DNA of 64,000 nt, taken from Peribacillus simplex NBRC 15720 = DSM 1321. GTDB taxonomy: Bacteria > Bacillota > Bacilli > Bacillales > DSM-1321. Both the position numbers and the translations under genes were made by a program. Below are positions 52,484 through 61,284 of the stretch, one piece after another (position 1 is the first letter of the stretch; each line of letters begins with the position of its first letter). The notes below the pieces were generated by a model, which saw only the letters and a list, made by a program, of their open reading frames with translations, was not told the origin of the DNA and made no database searches. Where the stretch lies: positions 1,899,501-1,963,500 of the forward strand of contig NZ_CP017704.1 in NCBI RefSeq assembly GCF_002243645.1, read 5' to 3'.

Positions 52484-52500
52484 GCGCGCTTTATGCGCGC
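52484..52500 (-). terminator. Intra-operon attenuating hairpin between binding-protein and permease genes
   Basis: GCGCGC (52495-52500) pairs with GCGCGC (52484-52489) around a 5-base loop. On the minus strand it is followed by TTTCTTTTTC. It lies 16 bases after the binding-protein stop and before the permease start, so it is likely to act as a partial terminator or 3'-end protector. Confidence 0.65.
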
Positions 52501-52515
52501 CTATTTTGCATGAAT

Positions 52516-53292
52516 CTATTCACCAAGATACGTTTTTATTATTTCATCATACGTGCCGTCTTTTTTAAGATTAGCAAGACCATCATTTATTTTCTTCAAT
52601 AAATCCTTGTTTTGCCCTTTCAATACGGCTATTCCATACTGATCCCCATTCAAACGCTCACCTACGATTTTCAACCCAAGATCTTTTTGGGCGATTGCAT
52701 AGGAGATAACCGGATAATCTTCAATAAGAGCATCGGCGTTGCCGTTTGCCACTTCCTGGAACATCGCTGGACTATCATTGAATTGAACAACTTTAATTCC
52801 TAGTTTCGTAGCATTATCCTGTGCATATTTAGCACCTGTTGTCCCTTTTTTCACTGCTATGGTTTTTCCTTTAAGGTCTTTAACAGTTTTAGTACTTGTA
52901 TTATCTTTTTTAACAACTATTGTTAATCCTGCGTCAAAATACGGTGTTGAGAAATCTACTACCTTTTTTCTTTCCTCTGTAATGCTCATTCCCGCAATGG
53001 CCACATCAAGCTGATTGGCTTGCATCGCTGGAATAATTCCGCCGAAATCCATTGGAGACAATTTGATTTTAAAATCCTGGTCTTTCGCTATTGCATTGAT
53101 CAATTCAATATCAATACCTTTATAGTCGTTCCCCTCTTTAAATTCAAAGGGAGGATAAGTCGTATCCACACCAACTTTATATACCTTTTCAGGTTTCTTT
53201 TCTTCACCTGCATTTTTTTCATCATTGGTGCCACAAGCCGAGATAAAGATAGTTAGAATCAAAAACATACTAAGTAAACCAAGTTTCTTCAT
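52516..53292 (-). CDS. Polar amino-acid-binding lipoprotein (GlnH/ArtP type)
   Basis: 258 residues. Signal peptide and lipobox FISACGTN (Cys20), then the SBP_bac_3 fold: YKVGVDTTYPPFEFKEGNDYKGIDIELINAIAKDQDFKIKLSPMDFGGIIPAMQANQLDVAIAGMSITEERKKVVDFSTPYFDAGL. The aromatic/acidic cluster TTYPPFEF and AGMSITEERKKVVDFS mark glutamine, arginine or lysine receptors. It heads the operon with permease and ATPase genes. The following hairpin suggests that more receptor than permease is made. Confidence 0.88.
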   Translation of the reverse strand: MKKLGLLSMFLILTIFISACGTNDEKNAGEEKKPEKVYKVGVDTTYPPFEFKEGNDYKGIDIELINAIAKDQDFKIKLSPMDFGGIIPAMQANQLDVAIAGMSITEERKKVVDFSTPYFDAGLTIVVKKDNTSTKTVKDLKGKTIAVKKGTTGAKYAQDNATKLGIKVVQFNDSPAMFQEVANGNADALIEDYPVISYAIAQKDLGLKIVGERLNGDQYGIAVLKGQNKDLLKKINDGLANLKKDGTYDEIIKTYLGE

Positions 53293-53725
53293 TTCAAATC
53301 ACTCCAATTCATAGATTATACGTGATAACAAATAATTCTCCCTATAATATAGCATAAGAACAAAGTATTATAATATGAATTTTTTGAATAAATATTATTT
53401 TCTTCAAATAATGTTTATGGATGTTTTTCCTATTATTGTTCAAGTGATGGAAAATATCAAAAGGGTATGGAATCCTTCACTAAAAAAATAGCCGATCATG
53501 CCTTTAAAGTTGTTTTTTACCAGGTCAGTTTTGAAATCCCTAAGAGGAGACAACCCTTTAAGAGCATTGGAAGCTTACACAATTGAATATCGATGCAACA
53601 AATAAAAGGGACCATTCCCTTTTATGCCCTCCAATATGTTCTTCAAAAGAAATATAAACAAGAGCCTCGATTATCAAACTGAAATCGAGGCCTTCTAATC
53701 AATAAATATAGATTCTAGACTAAGT
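53293..53725. other. Intergenic region with hairpins, no convincing gene
   Basis: 433 AT-rich bases. A perfect inverted repeat ATAAAAGGGA-CCAT-TCCCTTTTAT lies at 53602-53625, and the terminator of the Nik-type operon at 53664-53691. Short open frames near 53413-53487 and 53490-53586 are not convincing genes. The promoter of the amino-acid importer should lie near 53310-53400, where TATAATATAG and TATTATAATATG stretches occur. Confidence 0.5.
53664..53691 (-). terminator. Terminator of the Nik-type operon
   Basis: GCCTCGATT (53664-53672) pairs with AATCGAGGC (53683-53691), a perfect 9-bp stem with a 10-base loop, followed on the minus strand by TCTTGTTTATATTTC. The last gene of the operon ends at 53726. 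Confidence 0.75.
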
Positions 53726-54541
53726 CTAGTTAGTCCTCGTCGGAAGAGAACGAAAACGTGGATGCTCAGCAAGAATAGAGCCTTTCATCTGTTTAATGAC
53801 AGGATGTTCTGACGAAAAAAACTGATCTTTAGAATCGTAAAGCTCGATTAATTCTCCTTTTTCCAGTACACCCAAAGTATCAGAGATTGAATAGGCCGCT
53901 TTAATATCATGTGTAATAAAAAGATAAGATAAGCCGAAGTCTTTTTTCAACTCACTCAATAATTCCAAAATTATTGTTTGATTAACCATATCTAGACTGC
54001 TTACGGATTCGTCTAAGACGATTAGCAGTGGCTTAAGAGAGATTGCTCTAGCAATATTAATTCTTTGCAATTGTCCACCGCTAAATTGGTGTGGGTATTT
54101 TTTCAAATCCTTTTCTCTTAGGCCCACTCTTTCCAATAACTCAATAACAGTTCTTTTTTGTTCGGCTACGGTTAGTTTTTCATAGTTTTCTAATGGCTCG
54201 CCTATAATACTCTCGGCTGTCATTCGTGGATTGACAGATGAATACGAATCCTGAAAGACGACTTGTAGATCTCGGCGTATCTTTTGTCGAGTAAGCTTAT
54301 CAGCAGTATAGATATCATGCCCTTGAAACAGAACCTGTCCTTGCTGTGGACGTTCTAAGCCAAGAATCACTTTTCCTAATGTACTTTTTCCAGCTCCACT
54401 CGTGCCAAGTAGTCCTAAACATGTTCCTTCGTCTATAGAGAGGGAAATGTCAGTGAGTACTTTTTTTGAATGCTCTTTCCATTTAAAAAATGTATGAGAA
54501 TTATAGCTATGAGTTACTTCTTTTACTTGTAATAAACTCAT
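53726..54541 (-). CDS. nikE: Nickel/peptide-type ABC transporter ATP-binding protein (NikE-like)
   Basis: 271 residues from the ATG at 54541 (MSLLQVKEVTHSY), preceded by GAGGGG; the in-frame ATG at 54556 is less suitable. Walker A GTSGAGKST, signature QFSGGQLQRINIARAI, Walker B LIVLDESVSSLDMVNQ, in the order of OppF/DppF/NikE. The DESVSSLD version of Walker B is characteristic of the peptide/nickel family F-type ATPase. Last gene of the five-gene operon. Confidence 0.85.
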   Translation of the reverse strand: MSLLQVKEVTHSYNSHTFFKWKEHSKKVLTDISLSIDEGTCLGLLGTSGAGKSTLGKVILGLERPQQGQVLFQGHDIYTADKLTRQKIRRDLQVVFQDSYSSVNPRMTAESIIGEPLENYEKLTVAEQKRTVIELLERVGLREKDLKKYPHQFSGGQLQRINIARAISLKPLLIVLDESVSSLDMVNQTIILELLSELKKDFGLSYLFITHDIKAAYSISDTLGVLEKGELIELYDSKDQFFSSEHPVIKQMKGSILAEHPRFRSLPTRTN

Positions 54542-54574
54542 TTGTTCACCCCTCAAAAGAATGCAATCTATATA

Positions 54575-55411
54575 TCACAACATATGGGTGATAGGTTCTT
54601 CATGGTTTAAGATAAAGCGGGCATTTAGCAGTTTCTTTGTATACTCATGCTGCGGATTATCAAATAATTCAAATACATTTGCAGTTTCTACAATTCTGCC
54701 ATGTTGCATAACGACTACATCATCTGCCATTTCAGAAATTACTCCTAGATCATGAGAAATGAGTAAAATAGATGTTCCATATTCAGAACGAATTTTATCC
54801 AAGTGGCGAAGTACTTGTAATTGGTTATGAACGTCGAGTGCAGTTGTCGGCTCATCAGCAATAATAACAGTAGGATTTAAACATGCGGCCATCGCAATCA
54901 TCACGCGTTGAAGCATACCTCCACTCAATTGAAAAGGGTAGCTTTTTAATAGTTTCGCGGGATTTGGCAAGTTTACATTTTGCATCGCATCGATGGCAAG
55001 CTCTTTTGCTTGTTTTTTATTCAATGAGGTATGAGACCTAATCGTTTCGATAAATTGATTGCCAATTGTAAAAACAGGCGTAAATGCATTCATCGGATTT
55101 TGCATAATAAAGGCAATATCCTTACCACGAATTTCACGTATTTCTTTATCGTCTAAACCATTCAATTCTCGTCCTTGGAGGGTAATGCTACCTTCAATGG
55201 TCGTTGTTCTCCGATCAAGAAGCTGTAGAATGGACATACTCGTAACGGTTTTACCACTCCCACTTTCCCCAACAAGCCCCAGTACCTTCCCTTTTTCCAG
55301 TTCAAAATTAATATCCTGAACGAGGGTGGAAGCACCATCTTTTGTTTGTACTTGTACATGTAGATCGCTCACTTTTAATACATTCGACCGTTCTGTTCCC
55401 AATCTTCTCAT
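54575..55411 (-). CDS. nikD: Nickel/peptide-type ABC transporter ATP-binding protein (NikD-like)
   Basis: 278 residues. Walker A GESGSGKT, FIMQNPMNAFTPVFTIGNQF (Q-loop segment), signature QLSGGMLQRVMIAMAA and Walker B VIIADEPTTALDVHNQ, all typical of OppD/DppD/NikD. The ATG at 55411 touches AAGGA directly; a TTG at 55402 with better spacing is a realistic alternative start. It pairs with the NikE-like ATPase. Length is somewhat below OppD (about 330) and close to NikD (about 255). Confidence 0.85.
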   Translation of the reverse strand: MRRLGTERSNVLKVSDLHVQVQTKDGASTLVQDINFELEKGKVLGLVGESGSGKTVTSMSILQLLDRRTTTIEGSITLQGRELNGLDDKEIREIRGKDIAFIMQNPMNAFTPVFTIGNQFIETIRSHTSLNKKQAKELAIDAMQNVNLPNPAKLLKSYPFQLSGGMLQRVMIAMAACLNPTVIIADEPTTALDVHNQLQVLRHLDKIRSEYGTSILLISHDLGVISEMADDVVVMQHGRIVETANVFELFDNPQHEYTKKLLNARFILNHEEPITHML

Positions 55412-55420
55412 TCCTTTTTA

Positions 55421-56251
55421 TTAACGACGTTTGACTCCAAAACGTTCTGATAGCGCTTCGCCTAATAAATTGAAGGTGACGACAACGAGCATAATCATCA
55501 AACCTGGATATAGCATTAATTCTGGATTCGTCCGAATATACGATTTCCCTTCATGAATCATTGCTCCCCATTCTGGTGTAGGGGGTTGCACACCTAAACC
55601 TAGAAACGACATGGCTGATATATCCATGATGGCCCAACCCATTTCTAATGTACCCATAACAGCGAGCGGAGGAAGAACATTTGGAACAATATGTTTCTTT
55701 ATTATCTTCCATTGAGAAGAACCGCTTATTTTAGCTGCCGCTATATAGTTTTGTTCTTTCAGACTAAGTACCATTCCTCGGAAAATTCTCGCATAATACA
55801 CCCATTGCACAAGCATCAATGCTAAGATGACCTGTTTAAGGCCAGGTCCCAATATACCAACAAGTCCAAGAATGAGCAAAAGATTCGGAAATGCCATAAC
55901 ACCATCACAAAGTCTCATTAGCACCTGGTCCACCCATCCACCTTTATAACCAGCAATGGTTCCAACAATCAAACCGATGCCTAAAGAAGAAATAAAGATT
56001 AATGTGGCAAACCCTAACGAAATGCGAGCTCCATATAAGATGCGTGATAACGTACATCGTCCTAAATGATCAGTTCCTAATGGATACTCAAAGGAAGAGG
56101 GCTGTAGTTTATTAGCTAAATTTACAGCAATAGGATCATTAGGTGCAATCCAAGGAGCCAAGATGGTGATGATAAATAGGAAGCTCAATATTATCGAACA
56201 AAGGACAATCACTTTCTGACTTTTCATCATAATACGAAGACTTGTTATCAT
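55421..56251 (-). CDS. nikC: Nickel/peptide-type ABC transporter permease (NikC-like)
   Basis: 276 residues from the ATG at 56251 (MITSLRIMMKSQK), behind AAGGAGGGCAACGTCA and overlapping the NikB-like stop (ATGA); the frame extends to 56293 without a ribosome binding site. N-terminal OppC_N helix, NKLQPSSFEYPLGTDHLGRCTLSRILYGARISLG, EAA-like loop YIAAAKISGSSQWKIIKKHIVPNVLPP and PPTPEWGAMIHEGKSYI. Six helices; length as in NikC (277). Confidence 0.87.
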   Translation of the reverse strand: MITSLRIMMKSQKVIVLCSIILSFLFIITILAPWIAPNDPIAVNLANKLQPSSFEYPLGTDHLGRCTLSRILYGARISLGFATLIFISSLGIGLIVGTIAGYKGGWVDQVLMRLCDGVMAFPNLLLILGLVGILGPGLKQVILALMLVQWVYYARIFRGMVLSLKEQNYIAAAKISGSSQWKIIKKHIVPNVLPPLAVMGTLEMGWAIMDISAMSFLGLGVQPPTPEWGAMIHEGKSYIRTNPELMLYPGLMIMLVVVTFNLLGEALSERFGVKRR

Positions 56252-57192
56252 TGACGTTGCCCTCCTTTTCTGGAGATGCGTGGGTCGATACACATTTGAA
56301 TAAGGTCAACAATCAAGTTGCTTAAAATGAATAGTCCCGCTGCTAAAAGCACATAGCATTGAATGACAGGAACATCCCGATTAAAAATAGCTTCAATAAA
56401 ATAACGACCAAATCCTGGCCAGGAAAAGACCGCTTCGACGATAATGGTTCCAGTCAGCAGCTTTCCTAAATTCATCCCTAGACCAGTAATCATAGGAGAT
56501 ATGGCTATTCTCAATACATGTTTTCCCATAATGACTTTTTCATGAATCCCTCTTGTGCGAGCAAAAAGGATATAAGGTTCCTGTAAATTTTCAAGAACGC
56601 TAGCACGTAACAATCGAGTATACAAGGCTATTAATGGCAAAGCTAAAGTAACGGAAGGGAGAACCAGATGTTGCCAAGTCCCGATTCCTTCAACGGGGAA
56701 CAGGTCGAGTTTAACAGAAAAGAAAAAAATCAATAAATAACCAAGCCAAAAAGAGGGGATGGATGCCCCGAAAAAAGAGAGAAGGCGACTAAAATGGTCG
56801 ATACCACTGTTTTTCTTTATGCCTGCCAAATATCCAAGAGGGACACTGACCAGGATAGCTAATATGATGCTACCTAAAGCTAACTGAATGGTCGCTGGCA
56901 TTCGATATGTAACCTCGTCCCAAACAGGTTTATTCGAAAGATAAGATATGCCAAAATCAAATTGGCATATCTTAATAATAGAGTTTACATATTGAACATG
57001 GAGAGGTTGATCTAAGCCAAACTCATGTCTTTTCTGAGCCAATATCTCATCTGTAGATTGGATATGTGCTGCAGATAAATATGCCTCAGCTGGGTCCACG
57101 GGTGAAAGGTGAATCATTCCAAACGTTAGAAGAGTGGCCAAAAGAAAGATGGGAATAATGGCCATAATTCGTTTCAAGATATAAGTGCCCAT
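56248..57192 (-). CDS. nikB: Nickel/peptide-type ABC transporter permease (NikB-like)
   Basis: 314 residues, as NikB (314). MGTYILKRIMAIIPIFLLATLLTFGMIHLSPVDPAEAYL at the N-terminus, ASIPSFWLGYLLIFFFSVKLDLFPVEG and the EAA loop YILFARTRGIHEKVIMGKHVLRIAISPMITGLG. It lies 17 bases after the binding-protein gene, and its partner permease gene overlaps its stop. The pair forms the membrane channel of the NikABCDE-type importer. Confidence 0.88.
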   Translation of the reverse strand: MGTYILKRIMAIIPIFLLATLLTFGMIHLSPVDPAEAYLSAAHIQSTDEILAQKRHEFGLDQPLHVQYVNSIIKICQFDFGISYLSNKPVWDEVTYRMPATIQLALGSIILAILVSVPLGYLAGIKKNSGIDHFSRLLSFFGASIPSFWLGYLLIFFFSVKLDLFPVEGIGTWQHLVLPSVTLALPLIALYTRLLRASVLENLQEPYILFARTRGIHEKVIMGKHVLRIAISPMITGLGMNLGKLLTGTIIVEAVFSWPGFGRYFIEAIFNRDVPVIQCYVLLAAGLFILSNLIVDLIQMCIDPRISRKGGQRQ

Positions 57193-57209
57193 GAAAACCC
57201 TCCTGTAAC

Positions 57210-58835
57210 TTACTTCTCGATGCTAATTCCTGTGAATGGATGTTCATCCCGGTTAGCAGGGAATGTAAAATTAGATACATCTTTTTGGTAAACAGCTATT
57301 TTCTTAATATAAGAAATAGGCACAATCGCTCCTTGGTCTTGTAGTGATTCCAAAATAGTTGAGTAAAGTTCTTGACGTTCTTTTTCATCTGTTGTTCCAG
57401 GAACATCTGCAATTTGTTTTAACAACTTATCTCTGTTCGGATAAGATGAAATGGCTTCGTTAAAACCAAATCCTTCTGAACCAACGATGTTTACGAAAGT
57501 ATGTGGATCATATGGTGCGCCATAGTTACTAAAGAAATTCAATTCAAAATCATTAGCTTTAAATCTTTCAATTTGTACCGTAAGCTCAACTCCTACGATA
57601 TTCAATTTAACACCTAGTGCCGCCCACTCAGATTGTAATGTTTCGGCCATTACTTTTTGAATCGATTCTGCAGAGTCGTACATTAACTCGATTTCAAGTG
57701 GTTTTCCGTCTTTCTCACGAACGTTTTTTCCTTTTGGAAGCTTCCATCCTGCTTCATCTAATAAAGCTTTTGCTTTTTCGACATTATAATCAATCGCTGT
57801 TACATCAATGTCTGAAGTATAAGGGAAGTTTGTCGGTAAAATAAAATCTGCCTTCTCTTCCAACCCAGAAGTAACTCCGTCAACCATTGCTTTTTTATTA
57901 AATCCATATTGTAACGCTTGACGAACACGTAAATCTGAAAGTTGTTCTTTCTTCGTATTCATAACTAGTTGTCTTGTCGCAACCGGATCAGAAATACTAG
58001 TCTCATAGGTACCTGTTGTTTCTAATTGTTTGAAAGCATCTAGACTGATAACACCTTCACCATAAATAAGGTCTAGGTCACCTTTTTCAAAAGCAAGAAC
58101 TCGGGTCTCAGCATCAGGAATGATCTTGATTTTGATTTTCTTTACTTTAGGGAGTTCACCCCAATAATTTTCATTGCGTTTGAAAATAGCATATTCATCT
58201 GGTTTATATTCTTCCAAAACCCATGGGCCTGTACCGACTGGTTTTGTAACACCTTTAGAAGTGTCACCATCTTTAGGGAATCCAGCTTCACCCAAGAAAC
58301 GGACTGGACGAACGACGGCTAACTCTTGAATAGTAGGATAATATGGCTCCTTTAATGTTAGTTTAAACGTGTTTTGGTCAATTACTTCCGTTTGATCCAC
58401 TTTCGGAATAAAGCCCAACCAACTATGTAAATCAACATTTTTCAATATAGTATCAAAGTTCTTTTTCACAATTTCAGCATTAAAGCTTGTACCGTCAGAA
58501 AATTTCACATCTTGACGGAGGTTGAACGTATATTCCTTCCCATCCTTGGAAATTTCCCAAGATTCAGCTAAATGCGGTTTCAGCTCGCCTCCATCTTGGT
58601 AGCTAACCAAAGGTTCATATATCATTGATGTAGCGAATAATTGAGAAGGATTATAGACATGCGGATTCATTTCACCTATATCCCTAGGCCAAGCAAAAGT
58701 AAGCATGTCTTTACTGTCTTTATTTGAAGTTGAATTTTCTTTTGATTCATTTGTACATCCAAGTAAAAGCGTTGATAAAATTAAAACGATTGCGGATATA
58801 AATAACACTTGTTTGCTGTATCTTCTTTTTGACAT
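57210..58835 (-). CDS. nikA: Nickel/metal-chelate-binding lipoprotein (NikA-like)
   Basis: 541 residues. Signal peptide and lipobox TLLLGCTN (Cys27). The SBP_bac_5 fold follows E. coli NikA closely: LTFAWPRDIGEMNPHVYNPSQLFATSMIYEPLV, NENYWGELPKVKKIKIKIIPDAETRVLAFEKGDLDLIYGEG and GTGPWVLEEYKPDEYAIFKRN. Such proteins bind nickel or cobalt as a complex with small chelators (histidine, staphylopine-type metallophores) rather than peptides. Its promoter carries a Fur-like box directly downstream of the -10, so expression is expected to rise under metal limitation. Dipeptide transport is the main alternative. Confidence 0.87.
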   Translation of the reverse strand: MSKRRYSKQVLFISAIVLILSTLLLGCTNESKENSTSNKDSKDMLTFAWPRDIGEMNPHVYNPSQLFATSMIYEPLVSYQDGGELKPHLAESWEISKDGKEYTFNLRQDVKFSDGTSFNAEIVKKNFDTILKNVDLHSWLGFIPKVDQTEVIDQNTFKLTLKEPYYPTIQELAVVRPVRFLGEAGFPKDGDTSKGVTKPVGTGPWVLEEYKPDEYAIFKRNENYWGELPKVKKIKIKIIPDAETRVLAFEKGDLDLIYGEGVISLDAFKQLETTGTYETSISDPVATRQLVMNTKKEQLSDLRVRQALQYGFNKKAMVDGVTSGLEEKADFILPTNFPYTSDIDVTAIDYNVEKAKALLDEAGWKLPKGKNVREKDGKPLEIELMYDSAESIQKVMAETLQSEWAALGVKLNIVGVELTVQIERFKANDFELNFFSNYGAPYDPHTFVNIVGSEGFGFNEAISSYPNRDKLLKQIADVPGTTDEKERQELYSTILESLQDQGAIVPISYIKKIAVYQKDVSNFTFPANRDEHPFTGISIEK

Positions 58836-58858
58836 AACATTGGTGCCTCCAGTACCAT

Positions 58859-58904
58859 ATTGAGAATCATTTTCAATTCTAATGAGTAACTATATTATTG
58901 TCAA
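58859..58904 (-). promoter_or_regulatory. Vegetative promoter with overlapping Fur-like box before nikA
   Basis: On the minus strand: -35 TTGACA (58899-58904), exactly 17 bp, -10 TAGAAT (58876-58881). Right after it lies ATTGAGAATCATTTTCAAT (plus-strand 58859-58877), a 9-1-9 repeat whose core TGAGAAT-C-ATTTTCA differs at two arm positions from the Bacillus Fur consensus TGATAAT-N-ATTATCA. A repressor bound there would block initiation. Zur and PerR consensus sites fit less well. The nikA ATG is 24 bases further. Confidence 0.75.
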
Positions 58905-59078
58905 TATAATGTCGAAATTCTCGAAAGATATAAATATGTTATGTTAGAAACATATAAACTCAATATCCTTTTCTGTGATGATGCTACTCCAAATAATATA
59001 TACTACGTCCCATCATGCCTTCAAATGCCCCGCGCACCCGTACGTCCGACCATGCCTACTGATATAAAAGATTCTAGT

Positions 59079-59115
59079 AAAAAAGGTCAACCAGTAATTT
59101 TTACTGGTCGACCTT
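59079..59115 (-). terminator. Terminator of the YjiH-like gene
   Basis: On the minus strand AAGGTCGACCAGTAA pairs with TTACTGGTTGACCTT (one G-U pair) and is followed by six T residues. It lies about 65 bases beyond the stop codon at 59179. The rest of the gap 58905-59178 shows no supported gene. Confidence 0.85.
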
Positions 59116-59178
59116 ATAGTAAGGCAACTGTTCGATTTGTGATCGATTAAGTTCTCATTATTAATTCGTTGATTTGTA

Positions 59179-60516
59179 CTAAAGCAGCAATATTGCGATA
59201 GGTGCAGTAATAATTAACGTGATGAGTGTCCGTTCAAACCAGATTACAACCAACTTCGTAATGCTGATTGGGATTTCGGTTGATAGGATACAAGGTATCG
59301 TCGCTGAAAAGAACAATATGGATGATACAGATACCACGGCAATAATGAACTTAGTTACCAGAGGTGCTTTAACTACCAGAAGCGCCGGCAGGAACATTTC
59401 TGCAATTCCTATAGCTGAAGCTTTTGCAGCCAAAAATGGTTCAGGTATTTGTAATGCCCAGGTAAATGGGTAAAAAAGATAGGCAAGTAAATTAAATAGT
59501 GGAGTATACTCCGCTAATACAAGGCTGATGAGACCAACGGATAAAATGGACGGTAGAATGCTCATTGTCATAAGAAAACCGTCCTTTAAGTTTTCCCATA
59601 AATTCCTGCCAAGACTTACGGAATTGTTTGCTCCTACCATCGCACTGTTCCAGGCATTTCGGAAAAGTCCTTCTTTGATAACTTCTTCTGGATCCGCATT
59701 ATCCGAATAATACTCGTCGCTCATTTTATTTAATGGCCAAATACGTACGGTAATAGCAGTGACAAGATACGTTATCCCTAAAGAAACCCAAAAGAAAAGG
59801 GACCATATGTCCATAAGCCCGAGAGTTTTTGCTACAACGATCATGAACGTTGCTGAAACGGTTGAAAAACCGGTTGCAATAATAGCAGCTTCTTTAAGGG
59901 TGTATTTTCCTTCTTTATATAGTCGATTCGTAATAAGCATACCAATAGAGTAGCTACCTGCTAAATCAGCAACCATATCAACCGCTGAACGCCCTGGCGT
60001 TTTAAATATCGGCCTCATGATTGGCTGCATCAGTACACCCAAAAATTCGAGAAGCCCGTATCCAATGAGAAGCGCCAAAAATATAGCACCAAAAGGAACG
60101 ACAAGTCCAACAGGTATGACAAGTTTTTCGAAAAGGAAAGGACCCATACTTGGAGCCATTAACCATTCAGGTCCAATCTTGAAATATATTAAGATCGCAA
60201 CAACAGCGCCTATTACTTTTAAGAAAGAAAAAACTATTGATACCTTATCTTTATTCCAGCTTTTTGAAATAAACGGATAAACAGCTCCCAATAGAATGAC
60301 AATAAGCGCATAAATAGGAACGGCAGACGGTAAGTTTACTTTGATCCATGTTACTATATGATCAATTGGTATGCTTGAAACATCATTTATGGTAATAGGA
60401 ATAAAAAACATAAAACTTCCTATTAAACTATATATAATAAACTTCAGTATATTCGTAGTTGATTGAATTTGCGGCTTCTCTTGTTTCGTATTTGTCGCCA
60501 CATTTGGTGATCCCAT
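59179..60516 (-). CDS. YjiH-family (nucleoside-recognition Gate domain) membrane transporter
   Basis: 445 residues from the ATG at 60516 (MGSPNVATNTKQ), preceded by AGGGGGAATAATT. About 11 transmembrane helices; Gate-domain segments are AGSYSIGMLITNRLYKEGKYTLKEAAIIATGFSTVSATFMIVVAKTLGL and PEPFLAAKASAIGIAEMFLPALLV. The family is related to the nucleoside-recognition domain proteins of sporulation and FeoB. The upstream neighbour on the same strand is a decayed hutU fragment, so this gene probably once belonged to a histidine-utilisation operon and may carry histidine or a related compound. No direct evidence for substrate. Confidence 0.78.
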   Translation of the reverse strand: MGSPNVATNTKQEKPQIQSTTNILKFIIYSLIGSFMFFIPITINDVSSIPIDHIVTWIKVNLPSAVPIYALIVILLGAVYPFISKSWNKDKVSIVFSFLKVIGAVVAILIYFKIGPEWLMAPSMGPFLFEKLVIPVGLVVPFGAIFLALLIGYGLLEFLGVLMQPIMRPIFKTPGRSAVDMVADLAGSYSIGMLITNRLYKEGKYTLKEAAIIATGFSTVSATFMIVVAKTLGLMDIWSLFFWVSLGITYLVTAITVRIWPLNKMSDEYYSDNADPEEVIKEGLFRNAWNSAMVGANNSVSLGRNLWENLKDGFLMTMSILPSILSVGLISLVLAEYTPLFNLLAYLFYPFTWALQIPEPFLAAKASAIGIAEMFLPALLVVKAPLVTKFIIAVVSVSSILFFSATIPCILSTEIPISITKLVVIWFERTLITLIITAPIAILLL

Positions 60517-60584
60517 AATTATTCCCCCTATTATATATTTGGTTGCTGGATCCTGTTGCACAAATGATCATTGTCAGCAAATTC

Positions 60585-60867
60585 TCATGGTGCATCGGTA
60601 TGCGTTTTAAAAATGACCACGAGTTTCCCAGATTGGACAAGTAAAGCTTCACCCTCTTCCAGCTCTTTTAATGATTGAACAATTGAATCAAAACACTCCC
60701 AGTTATGTGCCGCTTTTACAATCCCGCCGTATACCGCCACCTTGGTGCTCAGCTACATCATGGTCTAAATTTTTCATTAACATGCGCACTGCCTCTTGTT
60801 TCCAGCCTTTTGTATGCAATCCTGTTCCTTCATAAAGTCGTTATTTCATTTTTGTATCCGCTTTCAT
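60585..60867 (-). pseudogene. hutU: Decayed 5' end of urocanate hydratase gene
   Basis: Read on the minus strand from an ATG at 60867 behind GAGGAGGTCTATCAAA, the peptide pieces in three frames match the N-terminus of urocanase: MKADTKMK, then YEGTGLHTKGWKQEAVRMLM and [10 protein letters not shown], then [35 protein letters not shown] and FKTHTDAP. At least two frameshifts, an early stop and a lost codon interrupt it, and only about the first 95 of some 550 codons remain. HutU hydrates urocanate in histidine degradation. The remnant is directly upstream of the YjiH-like gene, with the rest of the hut genes absent. Confidence 0.85.
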
Positions 60868-61284
60868 TTTGATAGACCTCCTCGTTATTTAACATTCATT
60901 GTATACTGAAAATTCTAATAATATTTTTATTGTTTGATGATTATTTTATATTTTATTTTCAAAAATTAATCTACTATTGTTCATTTTATAATCTATATTA
61001 AAATTAGAGCGAAATTTAATAGCAGATTGGGTAGTTTTGGTGCAAAAAACTTAAACTGATTTTGTAGTCTATTAAACTTGGGCAGATGAAACTTAATGGA
61101 ATTCTCAACAATCCTGCCCCTTTTTTTGCATAAAAAAAAGAGCTGAACGTCACAGATCCTTAAAGAACTAAACTCTCTTTTATATGCTTCTTGCTCCCTA
61201 CTTGGGTAAAAAATGTTTTTACACTTACGTTTAAGGGGAAATATAAATTTAATCGATGATGACTTGAAAACTAGGATGGGTATA
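60868..61284. other. AT-rich intergenic region, no gene seen
   Basis: Apart from the candidate terminator at 61080-61127, no gene or promoter can be supported here. A purine-rich AAAAAAAAGAG/CTCTTT pairing near 61137-61180 may form a long-loop hairpin before the channel gene. Confidence 0.4.
61080..61127 (+). terminator. Candidate terminator without an assigned gene
   Basis: GGGCAG (61080-61085) pairs with CTGCCC (61114-61119) around a 28-base loop and is followed by seven T residues. No intact plus-strand gene precedes it, so it may end an unrecognised short transcript or be a relic. Confidence 0.4.

Noticed and set aside
53413-53586. Possible transposase or protein fragments in the gap before the Nik-type operon
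   Set aside because: Peptides are short, have no recognisable motif and no translation signals.
58941-59150. 69-codon plus-strand open frame between the nik promoter and the YjiH-like gene
   Set aside because: Runs through the minus-strand terminator hairpin and lacks a ribosome binding site; composition not convincing.
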